A stretch of 64,000 bases of DNA from Dyadobacter sp. CY323 (GTDB lineage Bacteria > Bacteroidota > Bacteroidia > Cytophagales > Spirosomataceae): the NCBI RefSeq assembly GCF_021390245.1, contig NZ_JAJUXH010000004.1, forward strand, positions 62,001 through 126,000, in the 5' to 3' direction. Under the pieces are notes generated by a model. The model did no database searches, had not been told where the DNA came from, and saw only the letters and a list, made by a program, of their open reading frames with translations. A program made the position numbers and the translations under genes. How positions within the stretch are numbered: the first letter of the stretch is position 1; every line of letters begins with the position of its first letter. Of the stretch, positions 14,793 through 23,445 are shown in pieces.

Positions 14793-15090
14793 AGGTCATT
14801 GGTAGTCATTTGGTCATTGGTGGTCATTAGTGGTCATTTGGTCATTGGTAGTCATTTGGTCATTTATTGCTTGTATTGTCAAGTCAGAATTATGTCTCTA
14901 CTTGACAATACACCACAACACCTAACTATACAAGACAATAAATGACAATCAATGACTATTAATGACAATCAATGACCACTAATGACTATTAATGTCAATC
15001 AGTGACAATCAATGACTATTAATGACCACTAATGACTATTAATGTCAATCAGTGACGATCAATGACCACTAATGACAACCAATGACAACA
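14793..15090. repeat. Decamer array TGACNAYYAA forming a 300-bp inverted repeat
   Basis: This fills the 405-bp gap between the aminotransferase stop and the AEC start. The right arm (14941-15090) is 15 exact 10-bp units of the form AATGACNAYY, with a 50-bp higher-order period: units 4-7 recur as units 9-12 with one change. The left arm (14793-14869) is the same word inverted (GGTCATT) in 8- and 10-bp units. Perfect inner arms at 14872-14884 and 14900-14912 (13 bp), and at 14859-14869 and 14936-14946 (11 bp), mark the dyad. No spacers and no coding capacity are seen. Confidence 0.9.
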
Positions 15091-15126
15091 TCAAACCAAC
15101 CCGAACTACACTGAACTACTATTTAT

Positions 15127-16317
15127 CTAGCTCAGCTGCCCCAGTGCACCGACAAATGCCTTCATTTCATCCATTGTACCCAAACTGACGCGGCACCATG
15201 GCTTGTTCTGAATGTCGAAGGAGCGGACCTGAACGCCTTTTGCACTCATTTTCGTCAATAATTCTTTTCCTGTGATGCTGATTGGGAACAGTACGAAGTT
15301 TGTGTAAGACGGAATGTATTTGTACCCCATTTTGTCCAGGTTTTCGTAGAGATATAGTTTCGCTTCGTGGTTTAGCTTACGGGTATTGCCCTGGAAATCT
15401 TTGTCGTCCAAACTTGCAGAAGCTGCGAAAATGGAAGTGTAAGAGATACCCATTCCACCGCGGGTGATTTTATTGATGCTTTCCAGGTAAGATGGAAGTG
15501 CGACCATGTAACCAACACGGATACCGGCCATTCCCATGATTTTGGAGAATGTACGTGCAACGATCACATTTTTCTTTTGAGTAAGAAGTGAAACCATGCT
15601 CTGGGTATCAGCACCAACAGCTAGCTCAATGTAAGCTTCGTCCACAAAAACAGGTACTTTTTCAGAAACACGTGAGCAGAAATCCAGCAGATCTTGTCCT
15701 TTTGTGATTGCGCCGGTAGGGTTGTTTGGATTACAAACGTACACCAGTTTGGTTTCGCTGTCGATCGCAGCTTCCATTGCTTTCAGGTCGTGCGACCAGT
15801 CGGCCGTACACGGAACGGGTTTCCAGGTAGCACCTACGGATTTGGCAACCTGTACCAGGGACATATAACAAGGATCGGCCGAAACGATGTTGCCTTTTCC
15901 TTTCATAAAAGTAACCAATGCTACTTTTTCCAAAAGGTCCGATGAACCAGGCCCCATCATGATATGGTCTGCAGTTACACCTTCTTTTTTCGCGATCTTG
16001 TCGACCAGATCATACATTTCTTTCCATGCATAACGGTTACCATTCTTCACCGACTCCGCCACTGCTTTTTGAGCTGACATCGGTGGTCCGTATGGATTTT
16101 CGTTCGCATTAAGTTTCGCTACGATCTTGGGTGCTTTAAAGTCAGCTGGCAGAAAATGTTCCCTCACCATTGGGCTTCGGTAAATGCGATTTTCCGGATC
16201 CAAAGACAACGGTGCGTTAGCAAAAGCTCCCATGCTGAGATGCGGAGCCAAAGTCATACCTCCGATTGCCATTAAACCGGATTTAAGTAGATTCCGACGG
16301 TCCATTTTTTGGTTCAT
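15127..16317 (-). CDS. Tat-exported PLP-dependent aminotransferase (HisC-like)
   Basis: This 396-residue fold-type I aminotransferase has a twin-arginine signal (MDRRNLLKSGLMAIGG). Signatures are LNANENPYGPP, the CNPNNPTGAI motif, VDEAYIEL, and the PLP lysine in ARTFSKIMGMAGIRVGY. The nearest family is histidinol-phosphate aminotransferase-like, but export from the cytoplasm and the lack of his genes argue against a role in histidine synthesis. Such Tat-signal-bearing HisC-like enzymes occur widely in Bacteroidota with unknown substrates. The decamer array lies just past its stop. Confidence 0.82.
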   Translation of the reverse strand: MNQKMDRRNLLKSGLMAIGGMTLAPHLSMGAFANAPLSLDPENRIYRSPMVREHFLPADFKAPKIVAKLNANENPYGPPMSAQKAVAESVKNGNRYAWKEMYDLVDKIAKKEGVTADHIMMGPGSSDLLEKVALVTFMKGKGNIVSADPCYMSLVQVAKSVGATWKPVPCTADWSHDLKAMEAAIDSETKLVYVCNPNNPTGAITKGQDLLDFCSRVSEKVPVFVDEAYIELAVGADTQSMVSLLTQKKNVIVARTFSKIMGMAGIRVGYMVALPSYLESINKITRGGMGISYTSIFAASASLDDKDFQGNTRKLNHEAKLYLYENLDKMGYKYIPSYTNFVLFPISITGKELLTKMSAKGVQVRSFDIQNKPWCRVSLGTMDEMKAFVGALGQLS

Positions 16318-16438
16318 TGTTATATTGTTTTAGTAATATGTGACGATAACTATATGGTAATTTAAGAAAACTCTGACTAATTTTTAGGTAAAAAGCGATC
16401 TGACAAGCTTTTAAATTCGCTGAAATGGAATAATGCAG

Positions 16439-17011
16439 TTAATTCTTTGTTACTGCCATTTGTGAGGTCCTTGTGAAGGCGATACCCTTGTGCGTGCCCG
16501 TCCAGGTCAACTTAATAATGTCGTCTTTTCGCTGAATACGGTTACCAACCAGCCCAAGCGCTTTGTAAGTAGTTTTGATCGTTACAACCCCGTTTCCATC
16601 GGAAGTTATGTCGCCAAGTTTGCCGCTCGCTTTAAAAGTTTCAGGTGAAAAAATGAACGTCTGACCGTTGAATTTTAAGGTATCTTTTTTAACCGTCTTC
16701 GTCAGGTCGAAAGCGATGGCGATCTTGATGTTGGCAACCGGAATCGAATCAATTCCTTTCGTATGATCCAGGATATTGGTTTTGTCAAGTTCCAGCAGCC
16801 GGGATGTCAGTGTGAGCTCCTGTTTCGAACTATCGTAAGCCACGGAAGGTGTACCTGCGAATGGAGCCCCAAATGCAGCGCCTGAAATGTCAACCAGTAC
16901 CGGTGCCACGTTGTTGTCCAGAAACGGATCTTCCACTTCGCAGGAGGAAATTCCAAGTATAACCGGAGCTAACAGGCTGGCAGTGAGTAAAATTCTTTTT
17001 ATGTTTTTCAT
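16439..17011 (-). CDS. SusE/SusF-like accessory surface lipoprotein
   Basis: This 190-residue protein has a lipoprotein signal (LLAPVILGISSCEVED, lipobox SSC) and a beta-rich mature part. I recognise no named domain. Its position 33 bp after susD on the same strand is typical of extra surface lipoproteins that help SusCD capture ligand. The substrate is unknown. Confidence 0.6.
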   Translation of the reverse strand: MKNIKRILLTASLLAPVILGISSCEVEDPFLDNNVAPVLVDISGAAFGAPFAGTPSVAYDSSKQELTLTSRLLELDKTNILDHTKGIDSIPVANIKIAIAFDLTKTVKKDTLKFNGQTFIFSPETFKASGKLGDITSDGNGVVTIKTTYKALGLVGNRIQRKDDIIKLTWTGTHKGIAFTRTSQMAVTKN

Positions 17012-17044
17012 AATCTCATTTCTTAAATGGTTTTGAACAAACGG

Positions 17045-18523
17045 CTATTTTTCAGCCCACCATAATTTGGTTTTCATGTCGTCACTGGCGCCGTTGAGTG
17101 CTTTCCCGGCAGTAACCGCAGCTGCATTCAGTGAGTACTCGGAGGCTGGGTAGTTGAAGCGAGTCGGAAGAATACCGCCGTTATTCAGTACCGCCCGCGG
17201 ATCAGGCGCGGGGAAAACCGGCAAACCTGTTCTGCGCCATTCCGTCCAGGCTTCAATTCCCTGGCCAAATAATGAGATCCATTTTTGTTCAAGAACTTTC
17301 TCTCTCGTTACCGCACCCACTTTTGTCAGATAATCAGCAGGAGGCGTCAGGCCGTATTGTGCGAAAGAGGCCACAATCCCCTCTTCGAAATATGTTTTTG
17401 CGACACCGGTAATCTCACCGTCCAATGCAGCTTCTGCGAGGATGAATTTCAATTCCGATAATGTCATGATCACTTCGGGCGCCTCCGGTTTCGTAAATGC
17501 ACTTCCGATGGTAGAACTGGTCGCGAGGTAGTTGGTTGCAATCGCATCTGGCAGGCCATTCGGATGTCCCTGGTATTTTCCATCCTTGTTTGGGTTTGCG
17601 TAAACCGTAATCCGTGTGTCGCCCAATGCATTCATTTTGTCCGCGAGCGTGCTGCTGATGTTCCAGTCCGTCCGCCCGCCCTGGATCAGGATCTGGTTCC
17701 ATTCGTTGTTACTTGGAAGTACCGCCGTACATTTCAAAGAAGCGTTGTCCGCATTATTAGTGAAAATGGGGAATTTGGCTGCATCGGCAAGTATTTCAGC
17801 CATAATCGCTTTTGACTCAGCCGGTTTTTTAGCAGCCTGGCGGTTTGCCAGACGAAGACGCAAGGAGTTGGCGAATTTTTTCCATTTCAAAATGTCGCCC
17901 GCATACAGAATATCACCTGCAATGGCAGGTCCACCTACAATCAGCTTTTCGTTTGCGAGTTTCAGGTCGTTCAAAAGTCCCGCGTAAACCACATCCATCG
18001 GATCATACTTTGGCGTATAAATCGCAGTGGCCGCAGTTCCCTGAATGGCTTCGGTGTAAGGAATTGCCCCGTACATATCAGTCAGCAACGAAAATACCCA
18101 TGAGCGCATGACCAGAGCAACGCCTTCATAATTTGCATTTGGAGTAGCAGACTCCGCATTGGTTTGAAGGATAATGCGTTGGAAATTCAGCAGTCCGTCG
18201 TTGAAGAAACCTTTCCAGTTATTTGCAAGAAGCGCTGGTGAAACCGTGTAATCGTCACCTTCATTGCTGTAAATGTTTCTTGTCAAATGCTGCACGTACA
18301 GTTCGGCTGCATCAATATTAATCCTTTCAAACCTTTCGCGATGTCCCCAGTAGCGGTCAATGGAAGTTTCGATTCCCGTTGGAAGCAGGTACTGCGGCCC
18401 GATCGCCGTGGGGCTGTTCGGACTGGTGTTCATTTCATCAAAATCTTTGGTACAGCTGGTTGCAGTAAGAATCCCTGCCAGCGCTGTCATCCAAATGGTT
18501 TTATGATTTAATATGTTTTTCAT
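17045..18523 (-). CDS. SusD-like (SusD/RagB, type 2) substrate-binding lipoprotein
   Basis: This 492-residue lipoprotein (ILTATSCTKDFDEMN, lipobox cysteine about residue 24) matches the SusD-like_2 group: FDEMNTSPNSPTAI, LYVQHLTRNIYSNEGDDYTV, ILAEAALDGE and the late WISLFGQGIEAWTEWRRTG. It caps the SusC channel and binds ligand at the cell surface. Type-2 SusD proteins are often linked to peptides or small glycans rather than large polysaccharides, so the substrate stays open. It is the second gene after susC, 38 bp downstream. Confidence 0.9.
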   Translation of the reverse strand: MKNILNHKTIWMTALAGILTATSCTKDFDEMNTSPNSPTAIGPQYLLPTGIETSIDRYWGHRERFERINIDAAELYVQHLTRNIYSNEGDDYTVSPALLANNWKGFFNDGLLNFQRIILQTNAESATPNANYEGVALVMRSWVFSLLTDMYGAIPYTEAIQGTAATAIYTPKYDPMDVVYAGLLNDLKLANEKLIVGGPAIAGDILYAGDILKWKKFANSLRLRLANRQAAKKPAESKAIMAEILADAAKFPIFTNNADNASLKCTAVLPSNNEWNQILIQGGRTDWNISSTLADKMNALGDTRITVYANPNKDGKYQGHPNGLPDAIATNYLATSSTIGSAFTKPEAPEVIMTLSELKFILAEAALDGEITGVAKTYFEEGIVASFAQYGLTPPADYLTKVGAVTREKVLEQKWISLFGQGIEAWTEWRRTGLPVFPAPDPRAVLNNGGILPTRFNYPASEYSLNAAAVTAGKALNGASDDMKTKLWWAEK

Positions 18524-18561
18524 TTCAAAAATCTTTAAAGTCCGTAATTGAGTTGACTGGA

Positions 18562-21500
18562 TCAGAATGACAATGACAGGTTCATACCCACGCTCCGCGA
18601 GCTTGGAAGTTCACCGTAGCCAAAACCCTGGCCATTTCCACCTTTTGCATCAATTTCTGGGTCGATGTGAGGCGTGTTTTTAAAGATCATCCACACGTTA
18701 CGGCCTACTACTGAAAGTTTAGCGGACTGGATCTTGATCCTTTTCAGTACAGAAGGGCTGAAACTGTAGCCAAGTGACAACTCGCGCAGTTTTACATAGC
18801 TGGCATCGAAAATGGCCGATTCGTGGTAGTTGCGCGGGTTGCTGTATCCGTAAAGCTGGTTTGCAGTAACGATCAGGTCATTGGGTACGTACGATTTGCT
18901 TCCGTCTGCGCCGGTAACCTCACGAACACCTTTCCCGATCACACCTTCTTCACGGCCCAATGCAGTTTCAGCATATTGGCCTGTCCAGCGTGCAGTACCT
19001 GTTCCTTCGTCGTAAATGTCCCCGCCGATGCGTGCATCAACCAAAACACTCAGCGAAATACCTTTGTAATTGAATGTGTTCAGCATACCGCCGATCCAGT
19101 CAGGCTGAACGTTACCGAGTTTCATTCCCGCAGCAGTCAATGGCAATCCGTTTGAGCCGTAAATTACTTGTCCGTCCGGCGCTTTCTGGAAACCGACCCC
19201 GTAGAATGTGCCGTAGGCTTCTCCCACGCGCGCCTCCGAAGACATACCTCTTTGTGTAGCAAGTGTATAGGTTGTCAAGCCTTCTGCCAGCTCAACTACT
19301 TTGTTGCGGTTGCGTGCGTAGTTCAAAGAAACATCCCAGCTAAAACCGCCCGGCAGCTTCACCGGCGTTCCCGAGATCGTTACCTCCACTCCTTTGTTTG
19401 TGATTTTACCTGCATTCAGGATACGTGTATTGTAACCGCTCGCTTTCGAGATCTCAACCCCCAGGATCTGATCTTTGGTTGTCTGCTCATAATACGTCAC
19501 GTCCAACCCGATTTTGCCTTTCAGGAATCGAAGATCCGCTCCAAGTTCCAGACCTGTTGTGATCTCGGGCTTCAACGCGCTGTTCGCGATCTGAATGTTT
19601 TCCGAAAACTTGGCAACGGAGCCATTCCATGGTGCGCCGGCCAGGAACGTTTGTGCCAGCTGATAAGGTAATGCATCGTTGCCAACCTGAGCATAACTCG
19701 CACGGACTTTGCCAAATGAGAGGATATTTCCTTTAATGTCAAGCAGTTCCGTAACCACCGCACTAAGTGAGGCAGAAGGGTAGAAGTAAGAACGCGCATT
19801 GGATGGCAATGTGCTCGACCAGTCGTTGCGTGCAGTCAGATCAAGGAAAAGGGCATCTTTCCACGAGAAATTGGCAGTACCGAACAAGCTTTGTGTTTCA
19901 GACTCAGTAATGTTACTTTCAATGCTGTTGGCGCTCGCTACCGAGTTGCCTGCATTGTAAAGTCCGTCCACTACGAGTTCGCCTACATAGAAGTAGTTTC
20001 TTTTGTAATAATTTTTACGCTGAATGCCGCCTACCTGAACATTCAAGCCAAAATCAGAAGTCAGGTTTTTGTTGTAGGTCAACATAAAATCCGAGTTCGT
20101 TTCCTGGCTGCGCAATACTTCTTCTGAGAAACGGCCCGGTGTACGCACGCCATTACGAACACGAAGGAAGTTGGATACGTTGATCCGTGTGTCACTCCAT
20201 AAGTCTGTTCCCGAACGAACCAGAAGTGTCAGCGAAGGAAGGATTTTATAGGTTAATGCGATGTTGCCCAACAAACGGTCTTTCTCGTTGCTCGAAGGCA
20301 ATTCTCTTTGAGAAAAATAAGGGTTTGTAAAGAAAGTATGTTGCCAGTTTGGGGGATCGGTATCCGCGCCACGCTGGTTGTGAACGCCAATATAGCTTTC
20401 GTAGTCACGCAGCTGGTCCCAAGAAACCGAACGGTGAGACCAGATAAACTCCTGACCGCCCGTATAGCTGCGGTTATCCGAGCCCGATTTGATGTACTCA
20501 CCTGAAAGCGTCACGCTCAGATTTTTAGTAAGATTATATCCCGAGTTGATGCGGAAGTTGTTGCGATGGAAATCATTGTAATACATGATTCCTTTCTGAT
20601 CCAGGCGGCTCAATCCCAGACGAAAGAAGCCTTTGTCGTTTCCGCCGTTCAATGCCACGCTGTTGGTGATGGTGCGGCCTGTTTGCCAGTATTCTTCCCA
20701 GTTGTTAGGCTGAGGAGTCAGTGGTGCAACATCGTCACCAGTCCACCACTGTCTCACCAGGCGCCCGTCCATCGGAGCTCCCCAGCTTTCGTCGGTACCT
20801 TCTGAACCTGCCAGAGGATATCTTGCGTCATATACCGATCTGTACTGAGCGATTTCTTTGGGATCGGAGATGTTGCCGCTCCACCCGTCGTTGTACCAGG
20901 TACGGTACCCGTTTCCACCGCCATAGGTATTCTGGAAGTCAGGCTTGATCCAGGGACGTTCGAATGTGATGTTTGAGTTGATGTCGACGCCAAGTCCTTT
21001 TGTGCCCTGGCCATTTTTTGTAGTAATCAATATAACCCCGTTTGCTGCACGCGATCCGTAAAGAGCTGCCGCATTTGGTCCTTTCAAAACCGACATTTCT
21101 TTAATGTTGTCCGGGTTAACCTCCGATATGCCGCCTCCATATGTTTTGTTCGCGGTTTGCTCCATGGGTACCCCGTCGATGACGATCAGTGGCTGGTTAT
21201 TTCCCGAAACGGAAGAGGAGCCGCGGATCTGGATGGTGGAGCCACTGCCGGGTCCGCCATTCGATTGGATCCGCACGCCGGCAATTTTACCCGACAATGC
21301 GTTTGCCACGTTCGTGGACCGCGACTCGGTTAATGCGCTGCCTTTCACTTCCTGAACCGTGTAGCCCAATGCTTTTTTCTCACGCTGGATACCAAAAGCA
21401 GTTACTACAACTTCTGAAAGCTGGCGGGTGTCAGCGTCAAGTTTGATATCAAACTGCGTCTGATTGCCGATCGCAAGTTCTTTGATCAGGAAACCGACAT

Positions 21501-21720
21501 AAGAAATAACGAGCGTTCCATCGTCGGGCACAGTAAAAGTGAATTTTCCGTCCGCATCTGCATTTGTACCGACATTTGTGCCTTTGTAAATAATGGAGGC
21601 ACCAGCAAGTCCGAGACCATCTTCAGCAGCCGTTACCTTTCCGCTGATCTGCCTGACCTGGGCAAGAACAACCGGAGAGCAAAGGCACACCCATACTAAT
21701 AAGAGTAGAACTTTACGCAT
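18562..21720 (-). CDS. SusC/RagA-family TonB-dependent outer membrane transporter
   Basis: This 1052-residue protein has a Sec signal and a carboxypeptidase-regulatory-like N-domain (QISGKVTAAEDGLGLAGASI). The TonB plug contains LSEVVVTAFGIQREKKALGY, the IQIRGSSSVSGNNQPLIVIDGVP segment and a GSRAANGVILITTKNG edge. A long beta-barrel follows, ending in MNLSLSF. It imports ligand with SusD at 17045. No sigma, anti-sigma or hybrid sensor gene is next to it. The roughly 400-nt leader with strong secondary structure is the only visible regulatory feature. Confidence 0.93.
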   Translation of the reverse strand: MRKVLLLLVWVCLCSPVVLAQVRQISGKVTAAEDGLGLAGASIIYKGTNVGTNADADGKFTFTVPDDGTLVISYVGFLIKELAIGNQTQFDIKLDADTRQLSEVVVTAFGIQREKKALGYTVQEVKGSALTESRSTNVANALSGKIAGVRIQSNGGPGSGSTIQIRGSSSVSGNNQPLIVIDGVPMEQTANKTYGGGISEVNPDNIKEMSVLKGPNAAALYGSRAANGVILITTKNGQGTKGLGVDINSNITFERPWIKPDFQNTYGGGNGYRTWYNDGWSGNISDPKEIAQYRSVYDARYPLAGSEGTDESWGAPMDGRLVRQWWTGDDVAPLTPQPNNWEEYWQTGRTITNSVALNGGNDKGFFRLGLSRLDQKGIMYYNDFHRNNFRINSGYNLTKNLSVTLSGEYIKSGSDNRSYTGGQEFIWSHRSVSWDQLRDYESYIGVHNQRGADTDPPNWQHTFFTNPYFSQRELPSSNEKDRLLGNIALTYKILPSLTLLVRSGTDLWSDTRINVSNFLRVRNGVRTPGRFSEEVLRSQETNSDFMLTYNKNLTSDFGLNVQVGGIQRKNYYKRNYFYVGELVVDGLYNAGNSVASANSIESNITESETQSLFGTANFSWKDALFLDLTARNDWSSTLPSNARSYFYPSASLSAVVTELLDIKGNILSFGKVRASYAQVGNDALPYQLAQTFLAGAPWNGSVAKFSENIQIANSALKPEITTGLELGADLRFLKGKIGLDVTYYEQTTKDQILGVEISKASGYNTRILNAGKITNKGVEVTISGTPVKLPGGFSWDVSLNYARNRNKVVELAEGLTTYTLATQRGMSSEARVGEAYGTFYGVGFQKAPDGQVIYGSNGLPLTAAGMKLGNVQPDWIGGMLNTFNYKGISLSVLVDARIGGDIYDEGTGTARWTGQYAETALGREEGVIGKGVREVTGADGSKSYVPNDLIVTANQLYGYSNPRNYHESAIFDASYVKLRELSLGYSFSPSVLKRIKIQSAKLSVVGRNVWMIFKNTPHIDPEIDAKGGNGQGFGYGELPSSRSVGMNLSLSF

Positions 21721-21771
21721 GAGGAACTGGGGTTAAATTGTTGTTAGGTAAGTAATGGGAGTGAGAAAAAG

Positions 21772-21843
21772 TTATGGCTGTGTGGTGTCCACGTTGCCGT
21801 GCGCCGCACACACTTTCGCGTGGACAGAACAACACAGCCATAA
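21772..21843 (-). promoter_or_regulatory. Large hairpin in the susC leader with a competing third arm
   Basis: In the minus-strand RNA the arms at 21843-21819 and 21793-21772 pair over 12 + 7 bp (TTATGGCTGTGT and TGTCCACG types) around an internal loop. The hairpin lies about 50 nt before the susC ATG. The 8-mer CGTGGACA also occurs earlier in the RNA, at 21950-21943, so the middle arm (TGTCCACG, 21826-21819) can pair with either copy. A further 9-bp perfect inverted repeat, GAAATATTC/GAATATTTC, is at 22059-22087. This looks like a switchable leader. No known riboswitch class is recognised. Confidence 0.5.
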
Positions 21844-22125
21844 GCTTGCAAAACTGCTTTTCCGGAAAGCAATACCCTCTTTAATCGAGGACAAACACGT
21901 TGGGTTTGAGTAAAGCAAAAAAGCTAGACGTCAACAATTGCTTGTCCACGATGTTGAGAAAACCAGTATTAAAAAAATTATATTGTGCTGAGTCAGAATG
22001 AACCGAAAGGATGAATATCCTTCGCCAGTTTTTTGTGTAATTCCTCTCAACACGGTCAGAAATATTCGAGTGCGGCTAGAATATTTCCTCAGTACAGAAG
22101 TTCAGTCATTCGTTTAATGACATCT

Positions 22126-22155
22126 CAAATATACTGACATTGTGAAAAAATGCAA
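22126..22155 (-). promoter_or_regulatory. Promoter of the first susC operon
   Basis: On the minus strand TTG (22155-22153), a 19-bp spacer and TATATTTG (22133-22126) match the Bacteroidota consensus TTG-N19-TAnnTTTG closely. Transcription would start near 22119, giving a leader of about 400 nt before the susC ATG at 21720. The 270 bp upstream (22156-22422) are strongly AT-rich and non-coding, with a TACCGGTA palindrome near 22280 and an AACCGGTA copy near 22410 that could be regulator sites. Confidence 0.65.
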
Positions 22156-22422
22156 GAGAATAAATTTAAAAAGTAAATTTATTTGCAATAAAAATTGGTG
22201 TATTGATAAGAATGGAAAATGGTATTGGAATAATTTAATAAAAAATTTCAATAATCTCTGTTCAAGGTTTCTCTATCTTACCGGTAGATTATCGATAGCT
22301 TTTTTTACATGTAAACGTCTAAAATATAAGTGGTTACAGGTCCAGATGCGGGTAATGGTTGTCAACGATCGGTTACTCGGTAGCCATTTTCTTCATTTAC
22401 TGAGGTTTAACCGGTATATTAT

Positions 22423-22456
22423 AAAAATAGGGCTGCCATTTGGCAGCCCTATTTTT
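22423..22456. terminator. Strong bidirectional rho-independent terminator
   Basis: The 16-bp arms at 22423-22438 and 22441-22456 are perfectly complementary (core TAGGGCTGCCA / TGGCAGCCCTA), with A and T runs at the two ends. It lies 35 bp past the stop of aguB, which is read on the minus strand. It also closes the upstream boundary of the susC promoter region. Confidence 0.9.
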
Positions 22457-22491
22457 ATCTAACTACGAATAATTATATTTGGTCAAAAAAA

Positions 22492-23403
22492 TCAGTCGAT
22501 GAATCTTCTGAGAATAGGCTTGTATGAGTCAATCCTCCGGTCCCTCAAAAACGGCCAGGTAGTACGGTAATGATCCAGCTTTTGAAGATCAAGTTCCTGC
22601 ACGTGCGTCACTTCTTCCTCATGCGGAGCCAGGTAAAGTAACTTTCCATGTGGGTTGGCGACAAACGAACCTCCCCAAAACTGCTGATCAGCCTCGCGCC
22701 CAACGCGGTTCACAGACACCACGTAAACGCCATTCGCGACAGCATGGCCGCGCTGTATCGTTTGCCACGCACCATATTGTTCCTCGTTCGTTTCAGGATC
22801 TTTTTCATTGGTATCCCATCCGATCGCAGTCGGATAAAAGAGGATTTCGGCACCCATTAAACTGGTAATGCGCGCTGCTTCGGGATACCATTGGTCCCAG
22901 CAGATCAGAACACCGATTTTAGCAAACTTTGTTTCGAAAATACGGTACCCGTCTTTTTTACCATCAGTTCCTGGCGAGGCGTCGCCCGGCGAGGCGTCGC
23001 CCGGAGTAAAGTAGAATTTTTCGTAATAGCCCGGATCGTCCGGAATATGCATTTTGCGGTATTTACCAAGATAGCTTCCGTCAGCATCGAGGACTGCGGT
23101 TGTATTATGATATAACCCGTGCGCCCGTTTTTCGAAAAGCGAGGCAATGATCACCACGCCCAGTTCTTTCGCAACTGCGCTGAGCGAATCGGTGGAAGGT
23201 CCGGGTATAGCTTCGGCCAGGCTGAAATTAGCATGGTCTTCAACGTCGCAAAAGTATAGGGATTTGAAAAGTTCCTGCAAGCAAATGATATTCGCGCCTT
23301 TCGCAGCTGCTTCACGGATCTTCTCCACTGCTTTTTGAAAATTGGCCTCCACATCACTGGTACAGCTCATTTGTACCAAACCTATATTTACTTTTTTTGT
23401 CAT
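22492..23403 (-). CDS. aguB: N-carbamoylputrescine amidase
   Basis: This 303-residue nitrilase-superfamily enzyme converts N-carbamoylputrescine to putrescine, CO2 and ammonia, completing the pathway begun by aguA. The catalytic triad is visible: Glu44 (CLQELFKS), Lys117 (YRKMHIPDDP) and Cys168 (GVLICWDQWYPEAAR). Between the last two, after YFTPGD, sits a short repeated insert (residues about 134-144, ASPGDASPG) encoded by a perfect 15-bp tandem duplication, which the family lacks. The gene is followed by a strong terminator. The upstream gene is the GT9 enzyme, 42 bp away. Confidence 0.93.
   Translation of the reverse strand: MTKKVNIGLVQMSCTSDVEANFQKAVEKIREAAAKGANIICLQELFKSLYFCDVEDHANFSLAEAIPGPSTDSLSAVAKELGVVIIASLFEKRAHGLYHNTTAVLDADGSYLGKYRKMHIPDDPGYYEKFYFTPGDASPGDASPGTDGKKDGYRIFETKFAKIGVLICWDQWYPEAARITSLMGAEILFYPTAIGWDTNEKDPETNEEQYGAWQTIQRGHAVANGVYVVSVNRVGREADQQFWGGSFVANPHGKLLYLAPHEEEVTHVQELDLQKLDHYRTTWPFLRDRRIDSYKPILRRFID
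22973..23002. repeat. 15-bp palindromic tandem duplication inside aguB
   Basis: Two exact copies of GGCGAGGCGTCGCCC stand head to tail (22973-22987, 22988-23002). Each holds an inverted repeat, GGCGA/TCGCC. Being 15 bp long, the duplication keeps the frame and adds five residues (ASPGD). Confidence 0.85.
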
Positions 23404-23445
23404 GGATGATCGTTTGTAAAATACTTCAAGTCGAAAGTGCTAACA

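Noticed and set aside
14793-15090. The decamer array as a possible CRISPR
   Set aside because: Units are 10 bp without spacers, there are no cas genes, and the arms are inverted relative to each other.
22142-22462. Open frame of 106 codons on the plus strand in the susC upstream region
   Set aside because: It is very AT-rich and basic with no recognisable domain, overlaps the susC promoter and runs through a perfect terminator hairpin.
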